Both the position numbers and the translations under genes were made by a program. Shown here piece by piece: positions 42,556-50,288 of a stretch of DNA of 64,000 bases. Every line of letters starts with the position of its first letter. Positions within the stretch are counted from its first letter, which is position 1. Source of the stretch: Amycolatopsis benzoatilytica AK 16/65 (lineage in GTDB: Bacteria; Actinomycetota; Actinomycetes; Mycobacteriales; Pseudonocardiaceae); assembly GCF_000383915.1 (NCBI RefSeq), contig NZ_KB912942.1, positions 4,555,039 to 4,619,038 on the forward strand, read 5' to 3'. Below the pieces are notes generated by a model. The model was not told where the DNA came from, searched no databases, and worked only from the letters and a program-made list of their open reading frames with translations.

Positions 42556-43521
42556 TCAAACTGCTCGACATGTTCCGCGAAGGCACTCGTCGAGAATCCG
42601 GTGAAATCGAGCCGAATCCGCGTGCTTCGCGAAACGGGCATTCGCCGGCTCGCCTCGGTACCCGTGGAAGTCGACGGTTGTGCGCCCGTAGTTGTGCGGG
42701 CTCACCGTGTCGACCTCCACGTACGCCTCCGTGATGTCAAGGACTTTCGGGTCGATCGCATACGCAACGCACAACGCGTCATGCGGCGGCGCAGACGAGC
42801 CGACTCCGACAGGACTGACAGACGCCTCGTAACCATCGATGTAGTATTCGGTCACAGCGGCCGCGACGTCTCCGGCCCGCGTTCCCAGCGCTCGATAGCG
42901 GTGCAAGTCGTCCCGGCTGACGAGCACTTCGTGCGTCGCGTCGAGCGCGGCCATCGTAAGGCGCGTGATGCCAGCTCTGAGCACTACGTTCGCTGCGACG
43001 GCGTCGGTGAACATGTTGAACTCAGCGGCCAGGGTTCTATTCCCGAAGGTCGATGCTCCGCCCATGAGGACGACCTCGTCGATCGCATCGAGGATGTCGG
43101 GCGCGACGGTGATCGCGGCGGCGATGTTGGTGAGCGGAGCGACCGAGATCAGCGTGACCTGCCTTGTTGTCTGGCGCAGAGTCTCGATGAGCCATTCGAC
43201 GCCGTGCCGACTGAGTGGTTGAAGCCCCGACGTGCCAACAGGCAATGTGCTCTCATGGAATACGTCCTCCACCTCGTTCGCCCCCGACGTGTAAGGCTTC
43301 GGAGCAAAGGGACGCGAGAGCCCGGCGTGGACCTCGATGTCGCTCCTGTCGATCGCGTTCAGCACCCGGAGAGTGTTGTCGGTGGTCTCTTCGAGCGAGA
43401 GGTTGCCGGCAACAGTCGTGCAACCGAGAAGCTCGATGGCGGGATGAGTCGCGGCCATGATGATTGCGACAGCGTCGTCGTTGCCGGTGTCGACATCGAG
43501 GATCACGGGACGGCGTGACAT
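42556..43521 (-). CDS. Ribonucleoside hydrolase (IunH/Rih family)
   Basis: A 321-aa protein from ATG 43521. The Ca-binding Asp cluster is ILDVDTGNDDAVAI at residues 7-20 (usually DTDPGxDDA). VHAGLSRPF, LISVAPLTNIAAAI, VVLMGGA and the late HDAL follow the family. It cleaves the N-glycosidic bond of a nucleoside to free base and ribose in the cytoplasm. The Thr-Gly-Asn variation in the metal loop and the early position of the cluster leave the base preference open. It is the third gene of a leftward set starting at 45310, behind an operator-like site at 45368. The freed ribose would feed the ribokinase at 52767. Confidence 0.94.
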   Translation of the reverse strand: MSRRPVILDVDTGNDDAVAIIMAATHPAIELLGCTTVAGNLSLEETTDNTLRVLNAIDRSDIEVHAGLSRPFAPKPYTSGANEVEDVFHESTLPVGTSGLQPLSRHGVEWLIETLRQTTRQVTLISVAPLTNIAAAITVAPDILDAIDEVVLMGGASTFGNRTLAAEFNMFTDAVAANVVLRAGITRLTMAALDATHEVLVSRDDLHRYRALGTRAGDVAAAVTEYYIDGYEASVSPVGVGSSAPPHDALCVAYAIDPKVLDITEAYVEVDTVSPHNYGRTTVDFHGYRGEPANARFAKHADSARFHRILDECLRGTCRAV

Positions 43522-43633
43522 ATGGGCCTCTCAAGATCGGGTTGATGGGGATTCGGGGACACGCTGGGCGATGGCTGCGGACAAGTCCCGCCGTACTCGG
43601 ATCGACAACCGCGAGTCGGGCGCGCGCCGGCGG

Positions 43634-43996
43634 TCACGAGGAACGATGCTGGGCTCCGGAGTCCGACCAGACGGACACCTTGCGCAATCGCTCGAAGGTG
43701 CGCCAGGTGTTCCGTTGGCCGGCATTGAGGCGGACGACGTCGCCTGGGCCGATCTGGAGCCGCTCCTTCGTGTCCTCGAATGTCACTTCGGCGCGGCCCT
43801 CGAGAACGACGAAGATCTCGTCGGCAGTCAGCCCGCCGATGAGACCCGGCTCCGCCTCCCACACCCCGACGTTGACGCCATCGACCATTCCGATGTGACA
43901 GGCCCCCGTATGGATGGTTGTGCACCTGTCTTCCAGGGACTCGTAGCCCTCTGCAACGAGGTCGTAGTTGAATGCATTCCCGAGGTATTGCGTCAC
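43634..43996 (-). CDS. Small cupin-domain protein
   Basis: A 120-aa protein from GTG 43996 (AAAGGA upstream). A single cupin barrel: GVWEAEPGLIGGLTADEIFVVLEGRAEVTFE (motif 1) and LQIGPGDVVRLNAGQRNTWRTFERLRK (motif 2). Motif 1 has no His pair, so metal binding may be weak and the protein may be a (S)-ureidoglycine aminohydrolase- or phosphomannose-like binding cupin. The locus suggests a role in handling the aglycone or a nitrogen-containing intermediate. Confidence 0.85.
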   Translation of the reverse strand: MTQYLGNAFNYDLVAEGYESLEDRCTTIHTGACHIGMVDGVNVGVWEAEPGLIGGLTADEIFVVLEGRAEVTFEDTKERLQIGPGDVVRLNAGQRNTWRTFERLRKVSVWSDSGAQHRSS

Positions 43997-44212
43997 CTTC
44001 TTGGTCCTTTCGATGCGTGAATCCTGTTGTCGCAGCTGTCGCGCGAGCTCTTCGTCGCTACACTGCCTGCGACGCTTCCAGCCGTGCCGTCAAGGACGAC
44101 CCCTCTGTGCAGGCCCCGCGGCCGCGCGTCCTTCCGACAGGTACCGGCAATTGCGGAGTGCTCAGGCGAGCGCAAGGCAAGTCGCTTCTGCTGTGCGTGG
44201 TCTCCCCTGCGT

Positions 44213-45310
44213 TCACCTCCGCGCTCCCGAGCCGCTGTCGCCAGCGGCCGAGGCAAGCGCGGAACCGACGAACAGGCGCCGGGGGTTGGCCGTCAGCAGA
44301 TCGGCGGTCACCCCGCCCGGCACGCCGTGGCGCTGGAGCCGAGGGAGGAACAGCCGAGGCACGTAGCCGAGGCCGTTTCCCCCGTTCCGCGTCCACATGT
44401 TCTTGAGCGACAGGTCATGGCTGAGGAGGAGGCGGGAGGCGTGCCCAGCCGCGACGAGGCGCGCGATCGCCGCGGCCGTCTGTTCCGGCGCAGGCGACTG
44501 TCCCTCGCCCGGAAAGTAGTTGGACATGCCGATCATGTCGAACTCGAGCCAGACACCCCGATCAGCTACTTCGCGTTGGTAGACAACGTCCTCGCCGGAT
44601 GGATCCATGTGACAGAGGACCACTGCCTCCGGCGCAACGCCCTCCTCGGTCAGGACAATGTCCAGCACCTCGAAGGCACGGCGTTGCCATCCCGGCAGGT
44701 GGATGAGAAGCGGTACGCCCAGTGCCAACTGAGCCCGAGCGGCCGCGCGGAGGCGGACCTCTTCTGCTTCGGTGAACTCGGGCGAGACGCCGATCTCTCC
44801 GATGACACCCGGCTTCGCCCCCGTGTCGCCGACGCCGTGCGCAAACTCGGCGAGGATCTGCGCGCAGAGCTCCGCTGCAGTGGCCAGGGCGGTCCCCCTG
44901 TCGTGATACCGGTGCACGTACCAACCAGAACCCATGACGATATTGAGACCGGTTCGCACCGAGATCTCGCGCAGCGCACGAGGGTTTCGACCGATGTCTC
45001 CGTTGGTGCAGTCAACGACCGTCCGTCCTCCTGCGTCGATGAAACACTGGAGTTCATCGACCGCGGCCGCGGTGTCTTCTAGGCGTGCGTTGTCGTAGCA
45101 GCAGGACGGATCCTCTGTGAGCAGCCAACAGATCGAGGGATCCACACGGCGAGCGAAGACACCGCGGTCAACGGCGCACTGCGGTTTGCGCAGGGCCTTC
45201 GTCCAGTCACAGATGAGGTGCTCGTGCGTCAGCGTCGTTCCGAGCTTGTCGGCCGGCACGGGACCCAGGACGGCGTTGACCTGGACCTGGCTGGCAGAGG
45301 CTTCGTCCAT
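44213..45310 (-). CDS. Phosphotriesterase-homology family metallohydrolase
   Basis: A 365-aa protein starting at ATG 45310; the frame opens 81 bp earlier without a signal. TTLTHEHLICDW provides the HxH metal pair. VIGEIGVSPEF holds a Glu where classical phosphotriesterases have a carboxylated Lys, as in the PHP branch. LLIHLPGWQ and VLCHMDPS provide the two further His, and LLLSHDLSLKN the Asp. Members hydrolyse phosphoesters or lactones. It is the first gene of the nucleoside-hydrolase set and has a LacI-type operator-like site 58 bp upstream. Confidence 0.9.
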   Translation of the reverse strand: MDEASASQVQVNAVLGPVPADKLGTTLTHEHLICDWTKALRKPQCAVDRGVFARRVDPSICWLLTEDPSCCYDNARLEDTAAAVDELQCFIDAGGRTVVDCTNGDIGRNPRALREISVRTGLNIVMGSGWYVHRYHDRGTALATAAELCAQILAEFAHGVGDTGAKPGVIGEIGVSPEFTEAEEVRLRAAARAQLALGVPLLIHLPGWQRRAFEVLDIVLTEEGVAPEAVVLCHMDPSGEDVVYQREVADRGVWLEFDMIGMSNYFPGEGQSPAPEQTAAAIARLVAAGHASRLLLSHDLSLKNMWTRNGGNGLGYVPRLFLPRLQRHGVPGGVTADLLTANPRRLFVGSALASAAGDSGSGARR

Positions 45311-45367
45311 AGGTGCGGTTCCCTCATTGAATTCACGGTGCCGCGCCGCCGCGGCGCCCACAGACAC

Positions 45368-45381
45368 TCGAATCGTTTCTA
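45368..45381 (-). promoter_or_regulatory. LacI-type operator-like site upstream of the phosphotriesterase-like gene
   Basis: On the minus strand it reads TAGAAACGATTCGA, with the central CG usual for LacI-family operators. It matches the site at 60192 at 10 of 14 positions. Confidence 0.5.
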
Positions 45382-45624
45382 GTCGGAGCATAGCTCAGCG
45401 AGAACCACCCGCGCGGCAGCCGCATGGCACCCCCGACTTGAGCGCGCGTCGTTTCCGGATGCACAGATCGGCACCAGCACCTCGTCGGGCGCGCGATCGA
45501 CACCTGCGAGAGGATCAGCGCGAGGCTGCTCACGGCGCCTGCAGCATGGGCTTACACCCGCCGCTTGCTGGACGAATCCCTTCGCAGAGGCACCTTGGCC
45601 GACGACGAGCGCACCGTCGGCCAG

Positions 45625-45650
45625 CGGTCAACCGGCATGCCGGTTGACCG
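45625..45650. repeat. Perfect 26-bp palindrome
   Basis: The half-site CGGTCAACCGGCA is followed directly by its reverse complement with no spacer. It lies mid-way in the divergent intergenic region. It could be an operator for a dimeric regulator or a cruciform; no T-run suggests a terminator. Confidence 0.7.
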
Positions 45651-45918
45651 GCAGCGAGCGCGCTGTTTTCCGCGCAACGCTGGCTCCAAAACCGCGAGGC
45701 CAAGGGCTTGGAGCAGTTGGCAACGCGCCGCAACAGGCAACGGGGCACAGACTCGCCGGGTTCCCTTCACGCGCGACCGCGCCGGTTCGGGAGCCCGCAC
45801 GCTAAAGCAACGCCCCCGCCCCACGTCGGCGGACAGCCGGCGCGCGGCGATCGCGGGGGCGGCAGAAGGATGCGGGCCCTGCCACGACTGCTCGCGGTCA
45901 AGAGCAGCCGGAACTGTA

Positions 45919-45932
45919 TCGAATCGCTTCCA
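45919..45932 (-). promoter_or_regulatory. LacI-type operator-like site upstream of the fusion gene
   Basis: On the minus strand it reads TGGAAGCGATTCGA, 12 of 14 identical to the site at 45368. It lies about 240 bp before the ATG at 46174. Confidence 0.4.
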
Positions 45933-46173
45933 CAGGTGCCCTGAAGCGCCGTATCGCACTTCTATCGCCAGAAATGACAAGATCGGAGAGGTCGTTGACA
46001 CTCAAAGTAGAATCGATAATACTTTTGCCCCAGAGCGTACCTGCAGTCCATGCGCCCAGCGAGGCCCGCGGCCGAGTTCGCACACCCCGGGGGGGGCTCG
46101 GCACAGTCGGCCAGACCGAGCCGCAACCGTGGAGTCGTGTGCCTCTCGGTGCCAGAAGTGAGGATGGGAAGAG

Positions 46174-47124
46174 ATGTCGGACTTCAAAGATCTGGTGCGT
46201 TCGGCCTGGGATGCAGCCTGGAACCGAGGCGACTCCGATGCCTTGGACGAGATCGTCCACGCCGACTACGAGTTGGAGAACGCAGGGCTGGGGAGCACCT
46301 CAGGGCTGGCCGAGCTCAAGCGCCAGGTTCACGACATGCGGATGTCCATCCCGGACCTGCGGACGACGGTGGACAGCATCGTCGTGGACGGCGATGACTT
46401 CGCGCTTTTCTGGTCGGCAACCGGTACGTTCATGAACGCGTTCGGCGACGTCCCCCCGACAAGGTCTGCGCTGCACGCCCGAGGCGCAGTACAGGGAACG
46501 CTCCGCGACGGCCGGATCATTCGCGAGCGCGTGACCTGGGATCCGTCGGTCGACATGCTGTCCGACCTCGGAGCACCTGGCCTGGGATCGGCGCTCGAAG
46601 CGTCCGCCGCGTTCAACGGCACGGGCGACCCGGACGAGATGCCCAGCATCGAGGATCTCAAGGAGTTCAACCGGAAGTTCGTCACCGGTGTGACCGTGGT
46701 GACGACCATGGACTCCGCAGATCGGCCCCGCGGACTGGCTGTCAGCGCTTACATGCCCATCTCGCTGGACCCGCCGCTGGTGGCCTTGTGTGTGCAGAAG
46801 ACGTCCTCGACCTACCCGTCGCTCTTCGAATCCAAGCACCTTGGCATCAACATCATCGCTAACACACAGCGTGCGGTCATCGACAGATTCGCGTCGAAAT
46901 CGGATGACAAGTTCGCCGGGCTCGATTGGCACGCCGGGCCGGATAATTCCCCTCTGATCCGCGGGTCTGCCGCATCGATCGAGGCAGAGATCAAAGAACG
47001 CTTCCGGGCAAAAACGCATGTTCTGATCGTTGCGCAAGTCACCTACCTGGAAGTTTCCAGCTCGGATCCGATGGTCTACAAGGCTGCGAAGTTTTACGAC
47101 GGGGCCACGCTGGAAGAGATGTAG
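46174..47124 (+). CDS. Fusion of a SnoaL-like ester-cyclase domain with an FMN-type flavin reductase
   Basis: A 316-aa protein from ATG 46174 (GGGAAGAG upstream). Residues 1-135 are SnoaL-like/ester cyclase: FKDLVRSAWDAAWNRGDSDALDEIVHADYELEN, then RMSIPDLRTTVDSIVVDGDDFALFWSATGT. Residues about 155-316 are a complete FMN-binding split barrel (FVTGVTVVTTMD, RGLAVSAYMPISLDPPLVALCVQKTSSTYP, LGINIIANTQRAVIDRFA), the small component of two-component monooxygenases. The reductase half should supply reduced flavin to the luciferase-like monooxygenase at 57343. The cyclase half could act on the hydroxylated product. Confidence 0.9.
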   Translation: MSDFKDLVRSAWDAAWNRGDSDALDEIVHADYELENAGLGSTSGLAELKRQVHDMRMSIPDLRTTVDSIVVDGDDFALFWSATGTFMNAFGDVPPTRSALHARGAVQGTLRDGRIIRERVTWDPSVDMLSDLGAPGLGSALEASAAFNGTGDPDEMPSIEDLKEFNRKFVTGVTVVTTMDSADRPRGLAVSAYMPISLDPPLVALCVQKTSSTYPSLFESKHLGINIIANTQRAVIDRFASKSDDKFAGLDWHAGPDNSPLIRGSAASIEAEIKERFRAKTHVLIVAQVTYLEVSSSDPMVYKAAKFYDGATLEEM

Positions 47125-47724
47125 CCGCACGAGGCCATGGCGTTGGTGACGCCTGCGGGAAGCTGGGTGGCTGGTTTCCCGCCGCGGTGCGCGCTCGAAG
47201 CCAGCTCCTCTCTGTCAAGTCCCGGCGTGTGTTGAAGGGGTAGGCAGGTTGTCGGGCGGCGGCAGATGACAGTGGCAAGCCGTCGTTTGAGGCAGCACAT
47301 GGCTTCGCGGCGACCGTTGCCGTCTGCGCGCTTGCACTGGCAGTAAGTTCACGCCGGGGCGTGGCTGAGTGCGATGAGATGCGGTGCGTGGTTGAGCTCC
47401 GGCCCCCGGTGCGGGATAGCCAGCGGCGTGTGACGTCGCCAGAGGAGAACTCAATGGGCGCGATGCCGCAGCAGGACGCAAAAGGGATCGGCGTGGGAAC
47501 CGGTCGAGTGACCCGAAACGACTGATCATGCGGGCAGCCAGGACGGGACCGCCTCCGGGCAGGTGCAGCAATCTCGGTTCGAGGTGCCCACGGCCCTCCG
47601 GTCGGCGAGCTGCCCAAGCGTCCACCGGGTAGATCCAGAAGTACCTGTTGCGACGCGTGGTCGCCGCCGGTTCGCTCCAGAGAATGCGGTGAGTGTGCTG
47701 CGGCCCTGAGCTATTCCGGTTCAC
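47125..47724. other. 600-bp stretch without a supported gene
   Basis: No open frame shows family motifs or a ribosome site. The last 100 bp may already belong to the transposase remnant that becomes readable at 47725. Confidence 0.4.
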
Positions 47725-48058
47725 TACTGGCATTTCACGGAGTGCTTCCAGCAGGCCAAGAACGCGGCCGGGCTGGATCGCTGCCAGGTCCGGTCCTGGC
47801 GGGCGTGGTCCGCGCACACCACCCTGCCCATGCTCGCGCGCGCCTGGCTGCCCACGACCAGAACCATCGCCGCAAAAGGGAATCGGTGTCCGCGATGCGG
47901 TGATCTGCTATCCAGCACGCGATCCGCCGACTCTTGATCAACCAGGTGCACCGGCAGGTTCCCGATCCCGAGTACGTCTGCTCATGGTCGTACTGGCAAC
48001 GCCGATGCCAGCACTAAGCTCGCCTCAGTCACGGCAAACGACGAAGTCGCCCACCAGT
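47725..48058 (+). pseudogene. IS701-type transposase, C-terminal remnant
   Basis: WHFTECFQQAKNAAGLD, then RSWRAWSAHTTLPMLARAWLP, matches the end of the DDE domain of IS701-like transposases (typical form: EECFQxAKNExGLD, WYRHITLAMLA). In another frame RRLLINQVHRQVPDPEYVCSWSYWQRRCQ, then ARLSHGKRR, matches the family C-terminus, with an internal stop. No terminal repeats were found. It sits between the fusion gene and ribBA. Confidence 0.65.
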
Positions 48059-48213
48059 TGAGTGCGGGTGCCGCATCAGGCGGCTGCACCGGCGACGTGG
48101 GGCCCGGGTCCACATTGGCGGCGGGGAACCCAGCATTCACCCGCGCTGCGCCCCGATGACGACAACACCCCTGACCGCGCACAGGACGTGCTCGCCCATA
48201 TCGGCTCCTCGGG

Positions 48214-49446
48214 TCATTGGGCAACTCTGCCGTCGTCGAGGATCAGCTTCGGTTCGTGCCCCGCCCGATCCCGCTTGATCTCCAGGTAACGGATGTTCTC
48301 GGGGGTCGCCGGCACCGGCACCTGACCGAGCACCTTCAGGCCGTAATCTTCGAGCCCCACGCGTTTGGCGGGATCGTTCGTCAGCAGGCGCACAGAACGG
48401 ATTCCGAGGTCGCTGAGAATCTGCGCCTCGGTGCCGTGGTCGGCGGAGTCCGCGGGCGGGCCGAGCCCCAGATTGGCGTCGACGGTGTCCGCGCCCAGCT
48501 CCTCCAGCTGGTAGGCCTGCAGTTTGTGCAGCAGCCCCATCCCCCGTCCTTCATGGCCCCGCATGTACAGCACGACACCTCGGCCCTCCCGCGCGACGGC
48601 CGAGAGGGCGGCATCCAGCTGGGGACTGCAGTCGCAGCGCAGCGAACGGAAGACGTCACCGGTGAGGCACTCGGAATGCACGCGCACGAGCACGTCCTCG
48701 CCGTCGGACAAGTCGCCGCAGACGAATGCGATATGCGCACGCTCGTCGTGGAGGGACGAATAGCCGATCGCGGTGAACTGCCCCGACGGCAAGGGGAGAC
48801 GGGCCGAGGCAACACGTTCGACCAGTTTCTCGACCCGCCACCGATAGGCGATCAGATCGGCAATCGAGATCATTCTCAGGTCGTGCTGTTCCGCGAAGCG
48901 CTGCAGCTCCGGGCCGCGGGCCATCTCGACCGGGTTGTCCTCACTGGTGAGCTCGCACAACGCAGCCACCGGGGCGAGGCCCGCGAGCACCGCCAGGTCG
49001 ACGGCCGCCTCGGTGTGCCCCTTCCGGCGCAACACCCCGCCGGGCCTGGCGCGCAACGGGACGACGTGACCGGGACGGCTGAAGTCGCCGCTGGTGGACG
49101 CCGGATCAGCCAGGCCGCGAATGGTTCTCGCCCGGTCGCGTGCCGAGATCCCCGTCGAGATCCCGTGCTTAGCGTCGACCGTGACCGCGTAGGCGGTTCC
49201 CCGCCGATCCTGGTTGGTGTTGACCATCGGCGGCAGGTCGAGCCGGTCCGCATCCTCGCTCGTCAACGACACGCAAATGTATCCGGACGTGTGGCGGACG
49301 GTGAATGCGACCAGCTCGACGGTGGCGAACTGGGCGGCGAAGATCAGATCGCCTTCGTTCTCGCGGTCTTCATCGTCGACTACGATCACCGGTCGCCCAG
49401 CGGCGAAATCGGCTATGGCCGCCTCGACTGCAGCTGTTCCGTGCAC
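48214..49446 (-). CDS. ribBA: Bifunctional 3,4-dihydroxy-2-butanone 4-phosphate synthase / GTP cyclohydrolase II
   Basis: A 410-aa protein from GTG 49446. The N-terminal RibB half has [25 protein letters not shown] and [15 protein letters not shown]. The C-terminal RibA half has [22 protein letters not shown] with zinc Cys, [12 protein letters not shown] and the [12 protein letters not shown] end. Both sets of catalytic residues look intact. These are the two entry steps of riboflavin synthesis. No other rib genes are nearby and no FMN riboswitch is seen upstream, so this looks like an extra copy serving the flavin-dependent enzymes of this locus. It is downstream of the long leftward series. 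Confidence 0.95.
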   Translation of the reverse strand: MHGTAAVEAAIADFAAGRPVIVVDDEDRENEGDLIFAAQFATVELVAFTVRHTSGYICVSLTSEDADRLDLPPMVNTNQDRRGTAYAVTVDAKHGISTGISARDRARTIRGLADPASTSGDFSRPGHVVPLRARPGGVLRRKGHTEAAVDLAVLAGLAPVAALCELTSEDNPVEMARGPELQRFAEQHDLRMISIADLIAYRWRVEKLVERVASARLPLPSGQFTAIGYSSLHDERAHIAFVCGDLSDGEDVLVRVHSECLTGDVFRSLRCDCSPQLDAALSAVAREGRGVVLYMRGHEGRGMGLLHKLQAYQLEELGADTVDANLGLGPPADSADHGTEAQILSDLGIRSVRLLTNDPAKRVGLEDYGLKVLGQVPVPATPENIRYLEIKRDRAGHEPKLILDDGRVAQ

Positions 49447-49560
49447 GGTTTCCTTCTTCAGTAGTCGACATATGCGCGACAGCGGGACATCGGCCCGCGA
49501 CGCTGCTCAAGGCCAGTCCCAGGACTTGACCGCTCGCTGACGATGACACGGACATTCACA

Positions 49561-49854
49561 TCACCAGCTCACGAAACTTGCTGCCGGGGAAGCCGGGAGT
49601 GAGACAACGTCGAGGTTTCGAACGTGCCCACTCGGAAAAGGACGAGTTCGTGATCCCGCCCGGCAGGACGCACCGATCATATGACCCTGTGTCCGGGTCA
49701 GAATAAAAAAGACCCAGCGGTCGCGACAGCGACAAGCGCTGAATGCGCGCTTGACCGGTATTCTCGAATCACACGAAGCTCCTGTCCGTACCAGCGGTCC
49801 GCTCGAAGGAAGGCCGGTCGCCGGGTTCTGAACCGCGAAGGTGGTATCGGTCAT
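49561..49854 (-). CDS. Short ORF with an aldehyde-dehydrogenase-like N-terminus
   Basis: 97 codons from ATG 49854, with GGAGAC well spaced. The first residues, MTDTTFAVQNPATGLPS, resemble the opening of an NAD-dependent aldehyde dehydrogenase. After about residue 20 the composition (many Arg, Ser, Cys) looks non-coding. It is probably the truncated 5' end of a lost gene. Little else lies between ribBA and the tautomerase gene. Confidence 0.35.
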   Translation of the reverse strand: MTDTTFAVQNPATGLPSSGPLVRTGASCDSRIPVKRAFSACRCRDRWVFFILTRTQGHMIGASCRAGSRTRPFPSGHVRNLDVVSLPASPAASFVSW

Positions 49855-49894
49855 CGTTGTCTCCAGATCACGGTCAGAGTCCGCGCACGGGCGC

Positions 49895-49929
49895 AGTGCT
49901 GGCCGACGTGCAGGTCGTCGGCCAGCACT
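49895..49929 (-). terminator. Hairpin between the tautomerase gene and the short ORF
   Basis: The arms 49895-49907 (AGTGCTGGCCGAC) and 49917-49929 pair perfectly over 13 bp around a 9-nt loop, 57 bp past the tautomerase stop. No T-run follows. Confidence 0.5.
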
Positions 49930-49985
49930 CGCCGGCCCCACGCCGTAGGCGCGGCCACAACTCCGTCAGCAGGGTCGGCGGTTGG

Positions 49986-50174
49986 TCAGCCCAGCAGCTT
50001 GCCGCGGTAGCCCCAGTGCGAGGGCTCGATACCGTGGAGGACGATGGCTGTGTCGTTGGCCGCGTCGTCCCCGAGTACGGAACCGACTGCCTGCGTCAGC
50101 GCCTCGACCATCTTCGCGCTGAACGTCTCGTCGTCGAAACGACTCTTGAAGAACGATGCTTCGATGTGAGCCAT
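49986..50174 (-). CDS. 4-oxalocrotonate tautomerase-fold small protein lacking Pro-1
   Basis: A 62-aa protein from ATG 50174 (GAGGAGAAAG upstream). The beta-alpha-beta tautomerase pattern is clear: HIEASFFKSRFDDETFSAKMVEALTQAVGSVL, then AIVLHGIEPSHWGYRGKLLG. The SHWG element is a hallmark. Classical enzymes need the N-terminal Pro as base; here residue 2 is Ala, so a standard tautomerase mechanism is unlikely. It may bind or process a keto/enol intermediate in another way. It lies 115 bp after the amidohydrolase. Confidence 0.88.
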   Translation of the reverse strand: MAHIEASFFKSRFDDETFSAKMVEALTQAVGSVLGDDAANDTAIVLHGIEPSHWGYRGKLLG

Positions 50175-50288
50175 TGCTTTCTTTCTCCTCTTCCGTTGTT
50201 ACCACGTGCGAAAGTCGTCTGAGCCCGGCTGGGGCCGGCCCCACCGTTCGCTGGCGCCGTTCTCGGTGAGTTCGTGGTGGTTGTTCGG

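Larger units (their letters stand above)
45382..46173. other. Divergent intergenic region of about 800 bp
   Basis: No gene is supported. The region separates the leftward phosphotriesterase-like gene from the rightward fusion gene. It contains the 26-bp palindrome at 45625 and the operator-like sites at 45368 and 45919. Confidence 0.5.

Noticed and set aside
49447..49985. FMN riboswitch upstream of ribBA
   Set aside because: I could not find the conserved FMN-riboswitch segments on the minus strand; only a hairpin without T-run is present.
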